DNA from: Flavobacteriaceae bacterium UBA1682
GTDB lineage: Bacteria; Bacteroidota; Bacteroidia; Flavobacteriales; Flavobacteriaceae
Length of the DNA: 64,000 nt
Assembly (NCBI GenBank): GCA_002320285.1
Contig: DCKE01000026.1
Span: 140,441 to 204,440, forward strand
Direction of reading: 5' to 3'
Shown in pieces: positions 29,497 to 38,236 of this stretch (the first letter of the stretch is position 1; the number at the start of each line of letters is the position of its first letter). The notes beneath the pieces are model-generated. The model was not told where the DNA came from, did no database searches, and worked only from the letters and a program-made list of their open reading frames with translations. Made by a program: the position numbers and the translations under genes.

Positions 29497-29699
29497 AATA
29501 CAACCACTGTCGCGAAATAAGTTTACTTCTTATTTGAAGTAAGTTAAAGGTTTTGAGGGAGGGTTAGATGAAGTATTATAGCATTTTAAAAAATCGATTA
29601 ACAACATTTTTACTTCTTATTTTTTGATGGTGTATTGATTTTTAAGAAGTTAGTTTTGAGTATAAACGTGAACATTAATTACAACGATATCCTATAGAT

Positions 29700-30146
29700 A
29701 TGAATTGGAAGGAAACAAGGTTAGATAAGATGCAAATTTATCCAGTGAATAGCATTACCGTTTTTATGATGGATACTGAAAATGGCATACCTGAGACTCA
29801 TTGGGTGGATAAAGCATACAAAAATTATATATATAAAAACGAATGTAAATTTAACTGTTATATAACGGTCGACTTCACCGATGATTTTAATGCTCAAAAA
29901 GATGATCTTGACATTGCTGATATAGAAAAGTATTTCACAACTAATTTGCGAGCAGTCTGTGTTTGTCATCTGGTAGCCAGAATTACTACGGATATAGGAA
30001 TTAATTTAGAATTTTATGTGGACGATGTTGAAGAAGCTATAAAGAGGTTAAATGAACTTGAGGAAGATCCAGACCGGTTGGTTAATTTTGATTGCGAAAT
30101 TACCGAGGACGAAGAGTGGGAAAACGTGTTTGAAATTTTAAACTAA
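29700..30146 (+). CDS. hypothetical acidic protein (immunity-like?)
   Basis: A 148-residue cytoplasmic protein, strongly acidic towards the C-terminus (NFDCEITEDEEWENVF). I do not recognise a family with confidence; the size, acidity and DVEEAIKRLNEL helix recall small DUF695-like or immunity-type proteins. It has no signal peptide or membrane segment. It lies 92 bp before another small acidic protein on the same strand in the accessory region. No toxin gene is visible nearby. Confidence 0.6.
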   Translation: MNWKETRLDKMQIYPVNSITVFMMDTENGIPETHWVDKAYKNYIYKNECKFNCYITVDFTDDFNAQKDDLDIADIEKYFTTNLRAVCVCHLVARITTDIGINLEFYVDDVEEAIKRLNELEEDPDRLVNFDCEITEDEEWENVFEILN

Positions 30147-30238
30147 ATCATACCATTTTTTATGCAAAATCTAAAAGTGCGAATGTTGCTTGAGCGTAAT
30201 GTAAAAGTATTCTTTTAAGATACCTAGAAACAATAACT

Positions 30239-30682
30239 ATGGAGAAATACTTGCAACCAATTGTCGATTTTTTGGATAGTCATCATTGGACTGATGATGA
30301 GGCTGAATTCGCACTAATTCAGTATGATGTTGTAGCTGACATGGAGCAAGATCAAATAGGGGTGGAGTCCGTTGAACCTATACTCGAATTGATGGAAAAA
30401 CACCCTTTGGTAGAATTCGGAAGTCCTGGAGCTTTAACACATTTTATTGAGAAATTTTATCAAGAAAACAGTCGATTCTATGAAGATTTGTTGTTACAAT
30501 CCGTTTTAAAACAACCGACAGTACATACGATTTGGTTGCTTAATCGGATAATAAATGGTGAGAAAACTGAAAATTCTCTAGAATTAATCCAAGTGCTAAA
30601 ATCTATTAGCGTCAACACAGCAATACATCAAGAGATATGTTTAGTTGCGGCAAATTTTTTAGAATACCAAAGTAAAAACTAG
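30239..30682 (+). CDS. hypothetical acidic protein, possible immunity-family protein
   Basis: A 147-residue acidic, helix-rich cytoplasmic protein. The segment EFGSPGALTHFIEKFY followed by LLQSVLKQPTVHTIWLLNRI recalls immunity proteins of polymorphic toxin systems such as Imm30-type families, in which a short N-terminal helix pair is followed by HEAT-like helices. This is an impression from the sequence pattern, not a domain match. It follows the 29700 gene by 92 bp, and no cognate toxin is in the window. Confidence 0.6.
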   Translation: MEKYLQPIVDFLDSHHWTDDEAEFALIQYDVVADMEQDQIGVESVEPILELMEKHPLVEFGSPGALTHFIEKFYQENSRFYEDLLLQSVLKQPTVHTIWLLNRIINGEKTENSLELIQVLKSISVNTAIHQEICLVAANFLEYQSKN

Positions 30683-30839
30683 GTATACGATTGAATTTTA
30701 GATGGTTTTATAAAGTGATTTGATCATTCAGTTGGATTAGAGCAGTAAGTGTGACTGTTGTTTTTAAAAGAATTTCAATAAGAAAATTTGCTTTTGTGGA
30801 GGGCATTAACATATTCACGATTAACCAAACTAAAAAAAC

Positions 30840-31394
30840 ATGAAAATACAACTGTTGTTTTTACTTGTATCAGTTTGGGGTTGCGGGACAAAAAAAACGA
30901 ATATAGACAGGGCAACTCAGCTAAAAGTGGGAGTAGAGCAGAACCAATTTTTGGTAGGAGATGTCAATAATGATCAAGAAAAGGATACGGCATTTATAAC
31001 TTTAAAACGCAACTTAGAAACCGGAGAACTAGTCTTTGAACCGGATAATGATGCGATAGCTATTGAATTTTCAAACGGTATTCCCAAAATAAGCGTAGAC
31101 GAAAGTTTAGGGGTTTTTGTGACTAAAACGGACGATGTAAACGGGGATGGGGCTAATGAAATAATTCTTTTTTCTCGGACCAATCAAGGGTACTGGAATG
31201 ATATTTCTATATGGACTTTTATGGGTGGAAAGTGGAATCAAATCGGACATACAAAAGCATTTGTTTCAGAAAATAAAGACTTTGAAAATAGAATAATTAA
31301 CGAGAATGGTCGGTATTATCTAATTGGAGAAGATCCGTGGGAACTGGATAATTTGGGAAGATTTAAAAAAACACGAGTTAAAATAGCAAAATAA
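30840..31394 (+). CDS. hypothetical lipoprotein with calcium-type Asp-rich loops
   Basis: A 184-residue lipoprotein with the signal MKIQLLFLLVSVWGC ending in a lipobox cysteine. Two Asp/Asn-rich loops, DVNNDQEKDTAF and DDVNGDGANEIIL, resemble the calcium-binding turns of FG-GAP/VCBS repeats. It is the first of three tightly packed plus-strand genes, 8 bp before the membrane protein at 31403, so the three are probably co-transcribed and act together at the envelope. Function unknown. Confidence 0.75.
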   Translation: MKIQLLFLLVSVWGCGTKKTNIDRATQLKVGVEQNQFLVGDVNNDQEKDTAFITLKRNLETGELVFEPDNDAIAIEFSNGIPKISVDESLGVFVTKTDDVNGDGANEIILFSRTNQGYWNDISIWTFMGGKWNQIGHTKAFVSENKDFENRIINENGRYYLIGEDPWELDNLGRFKKTRVKIAK

Positions 31395-31402
31395 AAATTG
31401 TA

Positions 31403-32632
31403 ATGAATGAAAAAAATCAATTCTCTAAGCATCTTCTAAAATCAATTTTAATTGCTTTTTGCCTAACTGCAGTCTATCTAATCATTGCACCTGCTTTAAT
31501 AAAGGGAATGTATGCGGAACTCTTTCATTTTTTCGTTGCTATTGGTCTATTTATTGGAAGTATCGTTTTCTATTTTATTTTTATATTTTTCAAATCAAGA
31601 CAAAAACTCAAAGTGCTCTTTGGTGGTATAGCTCTTTTTGGAGCACTTATAAGCCTAGCGAATTCCGATATGGATATAATGCTGTTAAATGCGATTAATA
31701 GCCATAAGCTACCTGTCAAATACTTAGAATATCAAGATCTCGACCAAGGGGAATTGCTGTTTAAAAACAAGGAGATGAAACTCGTAATTGATGGTACTAC
31801 AGATTTGCAACACTATTTAACGGACACAAATCATTTAATAGTAGTTCAGGATATCTATGAACGAGTGGGTAGTGAATCGATAAAACACAAACTATATTCT
31901 AAATTTGATCGGTTAGGGAATTTTGTTGCTAGTTACAAAACAGCAAATAGTGACGAAATATTGTTTGAAGGTTATTTGATTCATAGGGATAAAAACTATT
32001 ATAGAACCTGGCCTTTGGACGGGGATACTACAAAAATTCAAATCGAAGTGTATAATGCAGATTTTGGTTTCAATGAAAGCCAACAAGGAGAATTTATAGC
32101 AAAACTCGAACAAAGCTCAACCATGTTTTTTTCAAAAGATTGCTGGACGACGGATGGGCCATCCAAGCTGTTCTTAAAAACGATATTTCGGGAAAACGAT
32201 AAATGGATGGCGTTTTATAGTGATGCAAAGATTCAAAGAACCATTCAAAGTCGAGGTAAGGTCTATAACGATTTATTTAGATATTATTCTAGAGAGGATT
32301 ATCAATTAGTTCCCTATTACAATAAGAACATCCACTACCAATACTTTCAAAAAATCAGCTTAAAACGAAGTGATTCCGGTTCAGAAAATTGGGATGGCTT
32401 TTTATATAGCCAAGTAATTGTGGACAGTGATACGTTGAAAATCAAAGAAGCGATGACATTGGGAAGGGAATGGGAAGCTAAGCATGCAAAATATTGGGGA
32501 AAAAATCAGGACGGTTACGAGGCAAATAAAGACGGAGCATACGCGCCCTATTTTTTTTATAGCAATCCAAAAATCCACTATCAGTTATTTTCAAACCGTC
32601 TTGATAAATTGTTTATAATTAAAAACCAATGA
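31403..32632 (+). CDS. hypothetical membrane protein with large soluble domain
   Basis: A 409-residue protein that I do not recognise. Three hydrophobic segments (about residues 11-34, 41-63 and 71-87) are followed by about 310 residues with no membrane span, rich in aromatic residues and containing repeated KD/DGD turns. The soluble part is probably periplasmic. Its start is 8 bp after the lipoprotein gene, and its stop overlaps the next lipoprotein start by 4 bp, so the three genes look translationally coupled. No enzymatic motif was found. Confidence 0.75.
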   Translation: MNEKNQFSKHLLKSILIAFCLTAVYLIIAPALIKGMYAELFHFFVAIGLFIGSIVFYFIFIFFKSRQKLKVLFGGIALFGALISLANSDMDIMLLNAINSHKLPVKYLEYQDLDQGELLFKNKEMKLVIDGTTDLQHYLTDTNHLIVVQDIYERVGSESIKHKLYSKFDRLGNFVASYKTANSDEILFEGYLIHRDKNYYRTWPLDGDTTKIQIEVYNADFGFNESQQGEFIAKLEQSSTMFFSKDCWTTDGPSKLFLKTIFRENDKWMAFYSDAKIQRTIQSRGKVYNDLFRYYSREDYQLVPYYNKNIHYQYFQKISLKRSDSGSENWDGFLYSQVIVDSDTLKIKEAMTLGREWEAKHAKYWGKNQDGYEANKDGAYAPYFFYSNPKIHYQLFSNRLDKLFIIKNQ

Positions 32633-33081
32633 GAAATTCACGGAAAAATATAAACCTACTGATAAACTGTTTTTTGTGTATGCTGTTTTTAAGCTCTTGT
32701 TCTTCGAGTTACATTAAACAAGTAGACCCTGAGCTCAAAACAGCATTTGGAATAACACTTACTTCCCCATCACAAGGAATTTTTTTTGTTCAAAATAAAA
32801 AAGTCGATGCCTTTAAGAGTGAAATTGAAGCCCATATCCAGGTTGCTAATTCGATTTACAACAACTATGGTCCTGCAACAGATCGAAGATTTGTTGGAAC
32901 GACAAATGCCCGTCAATTAAAATTTCATACCAAGGAGAGAACATACTTGATAGATATTACAAAATTTAAAAAAAGAACAGCCTTGGTTTTGTTTGATGGA
33001 CATCACAAACCAATTATTGTATTCCATGTAGATCGATACCATTTAATAGTTGAAAAGTATTTTATTGCTCGACATAAGTAA
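32629..33081 (+). CDS. hypothetical lipoprotein
   Basis: A 150-residue protein with the lipoprotein signal CFLCMLFLSSC followed by serines. The mature part is a mix of strands and helices without recognisable motifs. Its ATG overlaps the stop of the 31403 gene (ATGA), which indicates coupled translation. It ends the three-gene operon. Function unknown. Confidence 0.72.
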   Translation: MRNSRKNINLLINCFLCMLFLSSCSSSYIKQVDPELKTAFGITLTSPSQGIFFVQNKKVDAFKSEIEAHIQVANSIYNNYGPATDRRFVGTTNARQLKFHTKERTYLIDITKFKKRTALVLFDGHHKPIIVFHVDRYHLIVEKYFIARHK

Positions 33082-33135
33082 AAACTTTAATGGCAATGCG
33101 ATGAGCATTACTTCGTCGGGCTTTTACAAGCTAAC

Positions 33136-34614
33136 TCATTCTTCTATAATATTCTTTAACTCTTGACGTATCATTAGATTAGATTTCATACTGCATTCGA
33201 TGATGTTTGTCTGAAAACTATTAGAGGGTAGGGCTGTTGTCCCTTTATAAGGTGTAACGGTTACCTTAAATAGTCCGGAATTTTGATAAACGTGATTGGT
33301 TTTATAATCGGTAGTTCCGCTTTTGAAAACTTGTTCCTGGGTCGGAGAACCATCTCCAAAATCCCAAACCAATTTGGAGGGTTTCTTGTAACCGTTTACA
33401 TTTATTGTTATGTTTAAGGATGCTTCGTAACCCACACAGGAAAAGGGTTTCGCTTTGGCATTTATGGACAAAGACGAGCCCATAAAGCTTGGTAAGCCAA
33501 ACAAAGACTTGCCAATTAAATAATTATTAAATATTCGAACATCCGTTGCGCCGTCATCCGGGTTCATAATAACATACAAAATATTTGAGTAATAGGATAC
33601 GCCATACATTTTATTATCAGGTCCCATTTGAACATTCGTTATTGGAAATGGCAGATTCGTGGGTTGAACATTTCCCGCCCTTAAATCGCTATATTTTATT
33701 TTAGATAATCTACCAACAGTATGACTTTTACCTATAAGAGTCGTATAATATAAATACTCATTATTTGGAGAGAAACTACCGGCGTAGGTATATTCATTCG
33801 TGTCAAAACTTTGAATTCCTGAAATTTCACCGGTAGTGGGATTAAAATCTGCGGAATAGATCTTGCTTAATCCATATAGAAATGTTACAAGTTTCTTATT
33901 ATCTCCCGAAACAATTAATTCTCCAAGATACGTTACTGGATGATTTTCTTGCCCATTTAAATCTGGTATGTTGTAAGATTGATATGTTGTTGAGAATCCT
34001 TGATCGGTAATTAGCCACACTTTAAAATCAGTAATTGAGCGATGAATCAACCAATAATCCGTACCGTTGGCATGAGCCAAAGCTAAAATATTTTCGCTGG
34101 TTGGACCAGTTAGCAATAATGAGTTTTTAGTAGATAATTCAACAGTACCCAAATCCGCTGGATTATTAGGATCTAGGTTTACGACCGAATACCGTATACC
34201 TGTAATCTTTCTTTCTTCTGAAGCTGTAACTATATAAAACTTGGTCGGATTGTTTGGCATAGGGATGACGATACAGGATTGGGTAGCAGATTGTCCTCCC
34301 ATCAAGCCCGTACCGTTGGTCATCTCCATACCATTTTTATTGTAAACCGTCACCCCATTTGAAGACATCAGTAAATTTCCTTCACTGTCAGAAAGAGTGA
34401 AAGTCCCTTCACCCGTAAAAATTGGTCCTACAAATGAAGACGGTAGCGATGTGTCAATACCATTTACAGATTTCACCGTTTGCATTTTGTTGAAATTTAA
34501 GCCAGCATTATAACCAAAGTGCCACCAATTCATTTCTTTTTGAGCATAGCTATTTGATGAAAGTAATACCAGGATAAGCATCAAGGAACGTATACCAAAT
34601 TTTCCGTTTTCCAT
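33136..34614 (-). CDS. secreted PKD-domain protein (propeller-like N-terminus)
   Basis: A 492-residue exported protein with a signal peptide (SLMLILVLLSSNSYAQ). The first 370 residues show repeated strand-turn blocks (GTFTLSDSEGNLLMSS, SPNNEYLYYT, MGPDNKMYGVSY) resembling a beta-propeller. A PKD domain follows (LVWDFGDGSPTQ...HVYQNSGLFKVTVTP). Flavobacterial relatives usually continue into a type IX sorting domain. Here the protein ends about 20 residues after the PKD, so it may be 3'-truncated or secreted without anchoring. Confidence 0.75.
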   Translation of the reverse strand: MENGKFGIRSLMLILVLLSSNSYAQKEMNWWHFGYNAGLNFNKMQTVKSVNGIDTSLPSSFVGPIFTGEGTFTLSDSEGNLLMSSNGVTVYNKNGMEMTNGTGLMGGQSATQSCIVIPMPNNPTKFYIVTASEERKITGIRYSVVNLDPNNPADLGTVELSTKNSLLLTGPTSENILALAHANGTDYWLIHRSITDFKVWLITDQGFSTTYQSYNIPDLNGQENHPVTYLGELIVSGDNKKLVTFLYGLSKIYSADFNPTTGEISGIQSFDTNEYTYAGSFSPNNEYLYYTTLIGKSHTVGRLSKIKYSDLRAGNVQPTNLPFPITNVQMGPDNKMYGVSYYSNILYVIMNPDDGATDVRIFNNYLIGKSLFGLPSFMGSSLSINAKAKPFSCVGYEASLNITINVNGYKKPSKLVWDFGDGSPTQEQVFKSGTTDYKTNHVYQNSGLFKVTVTPYKGTTALPSNSFQTNIIECSMKSNLMIRQELKNIIEE

Positions 34615-34898
34615 TATTTTATTAATTATAATTTATTTTTCTATTTTATATGCAGCTATCAATAAAGCATATAGCAAATGTGTACTAACCAACAAAGCTC
34701 CGAAGATTTACTATATCCGTTCGATTGCTAATCGTATTTAACTTCTATAAAACTGTTGGTATTAAAATTTCAACAAAAGTACAATCGCTACCACTGAGGC
34801 AATGGCCCTAGAAACGTTTTTTATCTGTATAAAAAGACGGATTTGATTAGATATAGATTTCTTCTAGTGAAATCCCATTTATTGCTTACAGCGGTTTT

Positions 34899-35202
34899 GG
34901 ATATGCTAACTTAGGCATCACAGAAGACTAAGAAATAATCTTAATTTTAGTCTAGGAAATAAGTCTGCAAAATTTATGACAGCGCTTTTAAAGAAAAAGC
35001 CGTTCAATGCAGTTGTGAGAGAACAAAATTATCACAATTCCCTGGAGAGTTGGGAGTAACAGCACCACAGTTATATAAATGACTTAAGGAGTCCGAGGAA
35101 TTTGGAGAAGGATGTTTTGCTGGGAAAGGAAATTTAAAACTCACACTTGAGCAAGAAAAATCCACGAACTAGAGAAAAGACTTAAGGATGCCGATATTTT
35201 GT
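34899..35202 (+). mobile_element. IS3-family remnant (OrfA fragment), copy 1
   Basis: Decayed sequence translating to pieces of an IS3-type OrfA helix-turn-helix protein: KIYDSAFKEKAVQ, GELGVTAPQLYK followed by a stop where Trp is expected, and after a frameshift HELEKRLKDADI. Its left 80 bp are alignable with the left end of the remnant at 48878-49146. It stops abruptly inside the 3' end of the hydrolase gene on the opposite strand. No OrfB remains. Confidence 0.75.
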
Positions 35203-36146
35203 TTTCCTAAAAAGGTCTCAAGCTCTGCTACAATTCGTTTCGATTGAGTATGATGTAAATAATGAGAGCCGGGCAATAAAATTAGTTTACCCTTATCCAC
35301 GCTGTTGGCTTGCTCTTGGTGCAGTTCCGTCCAGCCTTTGACAGCTGAGTTTTCGTCGGCAAATAATAATACCGGCAAATCCTGCGGGAAAGCTAGTTTT
35401 TGAGCATCTTTAAAACTATTACTCAATGATGTTGCTTCTCTGTGCAAAGTATTGTTTCCAGTTACTTTCATCGTAATCATGTGTTTTTGTTCAAAAAGGT
35501 ATAATTCTGACTCGTCTTTAGGTTTTTTGTCTCCAAAAAACTTTAAAAATGCACGCATTACACCAGCTTTGGCTAAAAAATCCAAAGGTGCCGAATTATA
35601 ACCCGGCCAAGGTTGTTTTGGCACACTGGTATCAATACCTACAAAAGCGGTTGCTTTACCGGGATATTTATTAATATATGCTAAGCTGTAAAGCCCTGCA
35701 ATGGAATGCCCCATTACTATAAAACGTTTTAGATTTAATTGCTTCACCACTTCGTGGATTTCTTCCGCCATATTATTCAAACTGCGTTCACGATTTGTTT
35801 CACTGCTCAATCCGTAACCAAAAGGTTCAATCGTGATCACGGTATATTTTTTGTCTAATTCTCTGATTAATGGTTCAAAATCCAATCTTGGGCTTGCCGT
35901 TCCAAATCCGGTGAGTAATACAATCGTGTCTGCACCCTGTCCATCTATTATCGTATTCATTGTACCGTCAAAAACTCTTATTTTTTGACCATAATCTTCA
36001 ATTTTATCGGCTTCGCTGCTTAGATTGATTTGATGAATTACGAATGTCGCGATGAGTAGGATAGCGATTACCACTACAATTCCGATGATTGTTTTCAAGA
36101 ATGTTTTTAATATGCTCTTTACGAGCGAAGGGCGGTTTTTATCCAT
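35169..36146 (-). CDS. membrane-anchored alpha/beta hydrolase
   Basis: A 325-residue protein with one N-terminal membrane anchor (about residues 14-40) and an alpha/beta hydrolase domain: nucleophile elbow GHSIAG (Ser148), PFGYGLSS after strand 4, and a late GSHYLHHT histidine. The catalytic domain should face the periplasm. Substrate unknown. Its last nine or so codons and its stop lie within the IS3 remnant on the other strand, so the native C-terminus was replaced, apparently without loss of the fold. It lies 9 bp after the methyltransferase fragment on the same strand. Confidence 0.8.
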   Translation of the reverse strand: MDKNRPSLVKSILKTFLKTIIGIVVVIAILLIATFVIHQINLSSEADKIEDYGQKIRVFDGTMNTIIDGQGADTIVLLTGFGTASPRLDFEPLIRELDKKYTVITIEPFGYGLSSETNRERSLNNMAEEIHEVVKQLNLKRFIVMGHSIAGLYSLAYINKYPGKATAFVGIDTSVPKQPWPGYNSAPLDFLAKAGVMRAFLKFFGDKKPKDESELYLFEQKHMITMKVTGNNTLHREATSLSNSFKDAQKLAFPQDLPVLLFADENSAVKGWTELHQEQANSVDKGKLILLPGSHYLHHTQSKRIVAELETFLGKQNIGILKSFL

Positions 36147-36155
36147 TTTTTTAAT

Positions 36156-36554
36156 TTAGGTATGTTCACTATAAAATAGGTTAATATCATTCAATACTGT
36201 TATTCCTTTACTACCTACAAAAATCATTTCATCACTTTTATCAGCATATGGATTTAATGGCCAGTCCCCATATAAATGTTTAACACTTAATCCCGCTGGA
36301 TCAAGTAAGGTACAGATTTCTTCTTTCTTTGGGAAATATAGTTGTGACGAAGCGCCCCACCTTTTATCAGTATGCAAAATCTGATAAAAAGTTTGGTATG
36401 TTGTAATTTCGTCTTTTGATTCCCAATCGTTCCATGCTTTTATGATTCCGTAAATAGGATGCTTAAAATATCGAATCGAGTCTTTTTCTCCCCATTTAGT
36501 GATTATCACAGTCGTAGAATTGCACCAAATTTGAATCTTGGTATAATTTATCAA
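36156..36554 (-). pseudogene. C-terminal fragment of a methyltransferase-like gene
   Basis: A 132-residue frame. Its C-terminal half (YFPKKEEICTLLDPAGLSV, then KHLYGDWPLNPYADKSDEM) resembles the last 60 residues of class I SAM-dependent methyltransferases, but the SAM-binding Rossmann part is absent; the N-terminus (MINYTKIQIWCNSTTVII) is unlike that domain. It is therefore probably a 5'-truncated gene. A degraded copy of part of it and of its upstream DNA lies at 37713-37838. It may be still translated; a small stand-alone protein cannot be excluded. Confidence 0.5.
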
Positions 36555-37007
36555 ACATTCTATTTTAATTTACAACCTAAAATCAGATTTTTAAAACGAA
36601 AATAAGATATATTTAGCTAAGTAGATGACAAAAACTTCAACATATTGATATTCATCCTATTTGACTTTAGAGTTTTTAATTAAAGTCTAGACCTTTTTCC
36701 ATAAAGAATTAGAAAATGATATAGAATAGCTCCTCAGTTTCACACAGGTATCAATCAACACTTTGTTGCATATCTTACAGCAAAATATACTGAATTCAAT
36801 ATTGCCTCATCGGTGGGGAATGATGATTTATTTTTAGTTTACCTGTGTATTTTAACATTTTAAATTTTCAGCTAAATGAGTTGCATAAATAATTTCCCTA
36901 CAAGTATATTTTGATAGATATCACTAATCTATTTTTAACTCTTGCCATAGGGTTGTCACTAGTCAGGTATAATTTTACATCATTAATTAATTTTTAAAAG
37001 AATAAAA
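36555..37007. other. intergenic region, upstream copy of a duplicated segment
   Basis: About 450 AT-rich bases. The left 75 bp (36556-36630) are the intact counterpart of the degraded copy at 37766-37838. No gene is seen in the remainder. Confidence 0.5.
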
Positions 37008-37370
37008 ATGATCAACGAAATTAACACAACCAATTTTCCTCAACCTATTCTTATCTCAGTCAATAATGTAGAACTGGAAGTTTTTGAAGCAGGTAAAGAG
37101 AATATTGGGAATCCTATTGTACTCTGTCATGGTTTCCCTGAGCATGCTTTTTCTTGGCGTTATCAAGTGCCAGCACTTGTATTAGCGGGTTATCATGTCA
37201 TTATTCCCAACAAGAGGGGTTATGGTAACTCATCGGGTCCAGCCGAAGTAAATCAGTATGATATTGTACACCTTACTGGCGACCTAGTTGCATTACTGGA
37301 TCACTATGGATATGAAGATGCTATTTTTGTTGGTCATGATTGGGGAGCTAATGTTGTTTGGAATTTGGCC
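37008..37370 (+). pseudogene. 5' half of an epoxide hydrolase-like gene cut by a palindromic element
   Basis: 121 genuine codons of an alpha/beta hydrolase: HGFPE at residues 41-45, the nucleophile elbow GHDWGA at 109-114 with Asp111 in place of Ser, as in epoxide hydrolases and haloalkane dehalogenases. The frame then enters the element at 37371 and picks up a 24-residue tail beginning PRWCASIKNIRIRYRASP before a stop at 37445. The C-terminal half with the cap and the catalytic His is absent from the window, so the gene cannot make an active enzyme. Confidence 0.85.
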
Positions 37371-37709
37371 CCCCGCTGGTGCGCGAGTATTAAAAATATC
37401 CGAATACGCTACCGCGCGAGTCCTCTCGCGTGGTCTGCATTATAAACACAAAATTCTCAATCATGTTGAGAGTTTTGTGTTTATAAAGACAGTTTATGAT
37501 AAAAGTAGGCCTTCTGATTGTGTCAAAATAGAATTGTGTTTATTTGTATATTACTTGCGTTTTATGAGAGGGAATATCTGTGTATTGAATTTTACCACGC
37601 AAAAGGATTGATTCTGTCGAATTTCAGTTTTTGATGTGGTTAAATTTTTAATTACCACACGAAAGGATTCGTGCGGTAGCGGGGGGAAAGGATTCGTGCG
37701 GTAGCGGGG
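37371..37709. repeat. REP/MITE-like palindromic element, copy A
   Basis: A 339-bp non-coding element with ends CCCCGCT and AGCGGGG. Near the left end is the hairpin ACCGCGCGAG/CTCGCGTGGT and near the right end the related inverted hairpin ACCACACGAA/TTCGTGCGGT. A long internal hairpin (37441-37485, 20-bp arms with one G:T) is also present. The last 29 bp repeat the right terminal hairpin (37681-37709). No transposase is encoded. The hairpin design is that of REP sequences mobilised by IS200-like RAYT transposases, by inference. Confidence 0.8.
37441..37485. other. long hairpin inside element copy A
   Basis: Arms of 20 bp (TATAAACACAAAATTCTCAA and TTGAGAGTTTTGTGTTTATA) differ by one G:T and enclose a 5-nt loop TCATG. 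The corresponding hairpin in copy B (about 47967-48008) keeps the inner 7 bp and the right arm, but its left arm is degraded. Confidence 0.8.
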
Positions 37710-37712
37710 CAA

Positions 37713-37838
37713 AACATCATAAAAAGTTTGTTATGTTATAATTTCATCTTTCGCTCCCCAATTATTCTATTGTAATTTACAACCTATAATCTGATTTTGA
37801 AAGTGAAAATAAGAGATATTTATCTAAGTACATGACAG
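37713..37838 (-). pseudogene. degraded second copy of the methyltransferase fragment and its upstream DNA
   Basis: The sequence after the element matches two separate pieces of the 36 kb locus with many substitutions: ATAAAAAGTTTG...TAATTTCATCTTT corresponds to about 36384-36420, and the following ATTTACAACCTATAATC...AAGTACATGACAG to 36567-36630. The DNA between these two pieces has been deleted. No frame is left. Confidence 0.65.
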
Positions 37839-38236
37839 AATCGAAGAAGACCAAAATAAAAAAGTCCAAATTACTCTTTATGTCGATCATACAGGACAGG
37901 CATAATAAAGACTCTATAATCGCGAAATCACAAATCCTGGTTCAATGCTGATAAGACATAATTGGAGAAAAGAAGATAGCTGATGTAATATAAGACAGAC
38001 TTATATAACAATCTCACAGTGTTGAATTATATGGAGAATTGATGAGAACGAAAAGAGGAATAAACAAAGAGTGATTTTATTATATTTGAATACAAATTAC
38101 TAGTTGAAAAAACATAGTTTTTAATCAAAAACGGAGGTGGTCATTTTGCTCCGGAATTAGGTACTCACTTTAAAACGAAATGAGGTTATCTACATAGGCG
38201 AATTTTCCACATAAAGTTTTAAATAACAAAAAGTTA
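37839..38236. other. intergenic region with no recognisable gene
   Basis: About 400 AT-rich bases upstream of the AraC gene. One short frame fragment near 38130-38190 (GGGHFAPELGTHFK) looks codon-like but ends at once and has no start; I could not assign it. Confidence 0.4.

Noticed and set aside
37288..37611. 107-codon frame overlapping the hydrolase and element copy A
   Set aside because: It is a shifted frame over the hydrolase that continues into non-coding element sequence; the tail reflects the palindromes, not a gene.
38130..38190. Coding-like stretch GGGHFAPELGTHFK before the AraC gene
   Set aside because: Too short, no start codon, and could not be matched to the missing hydrolase or SDR end with any confidence.
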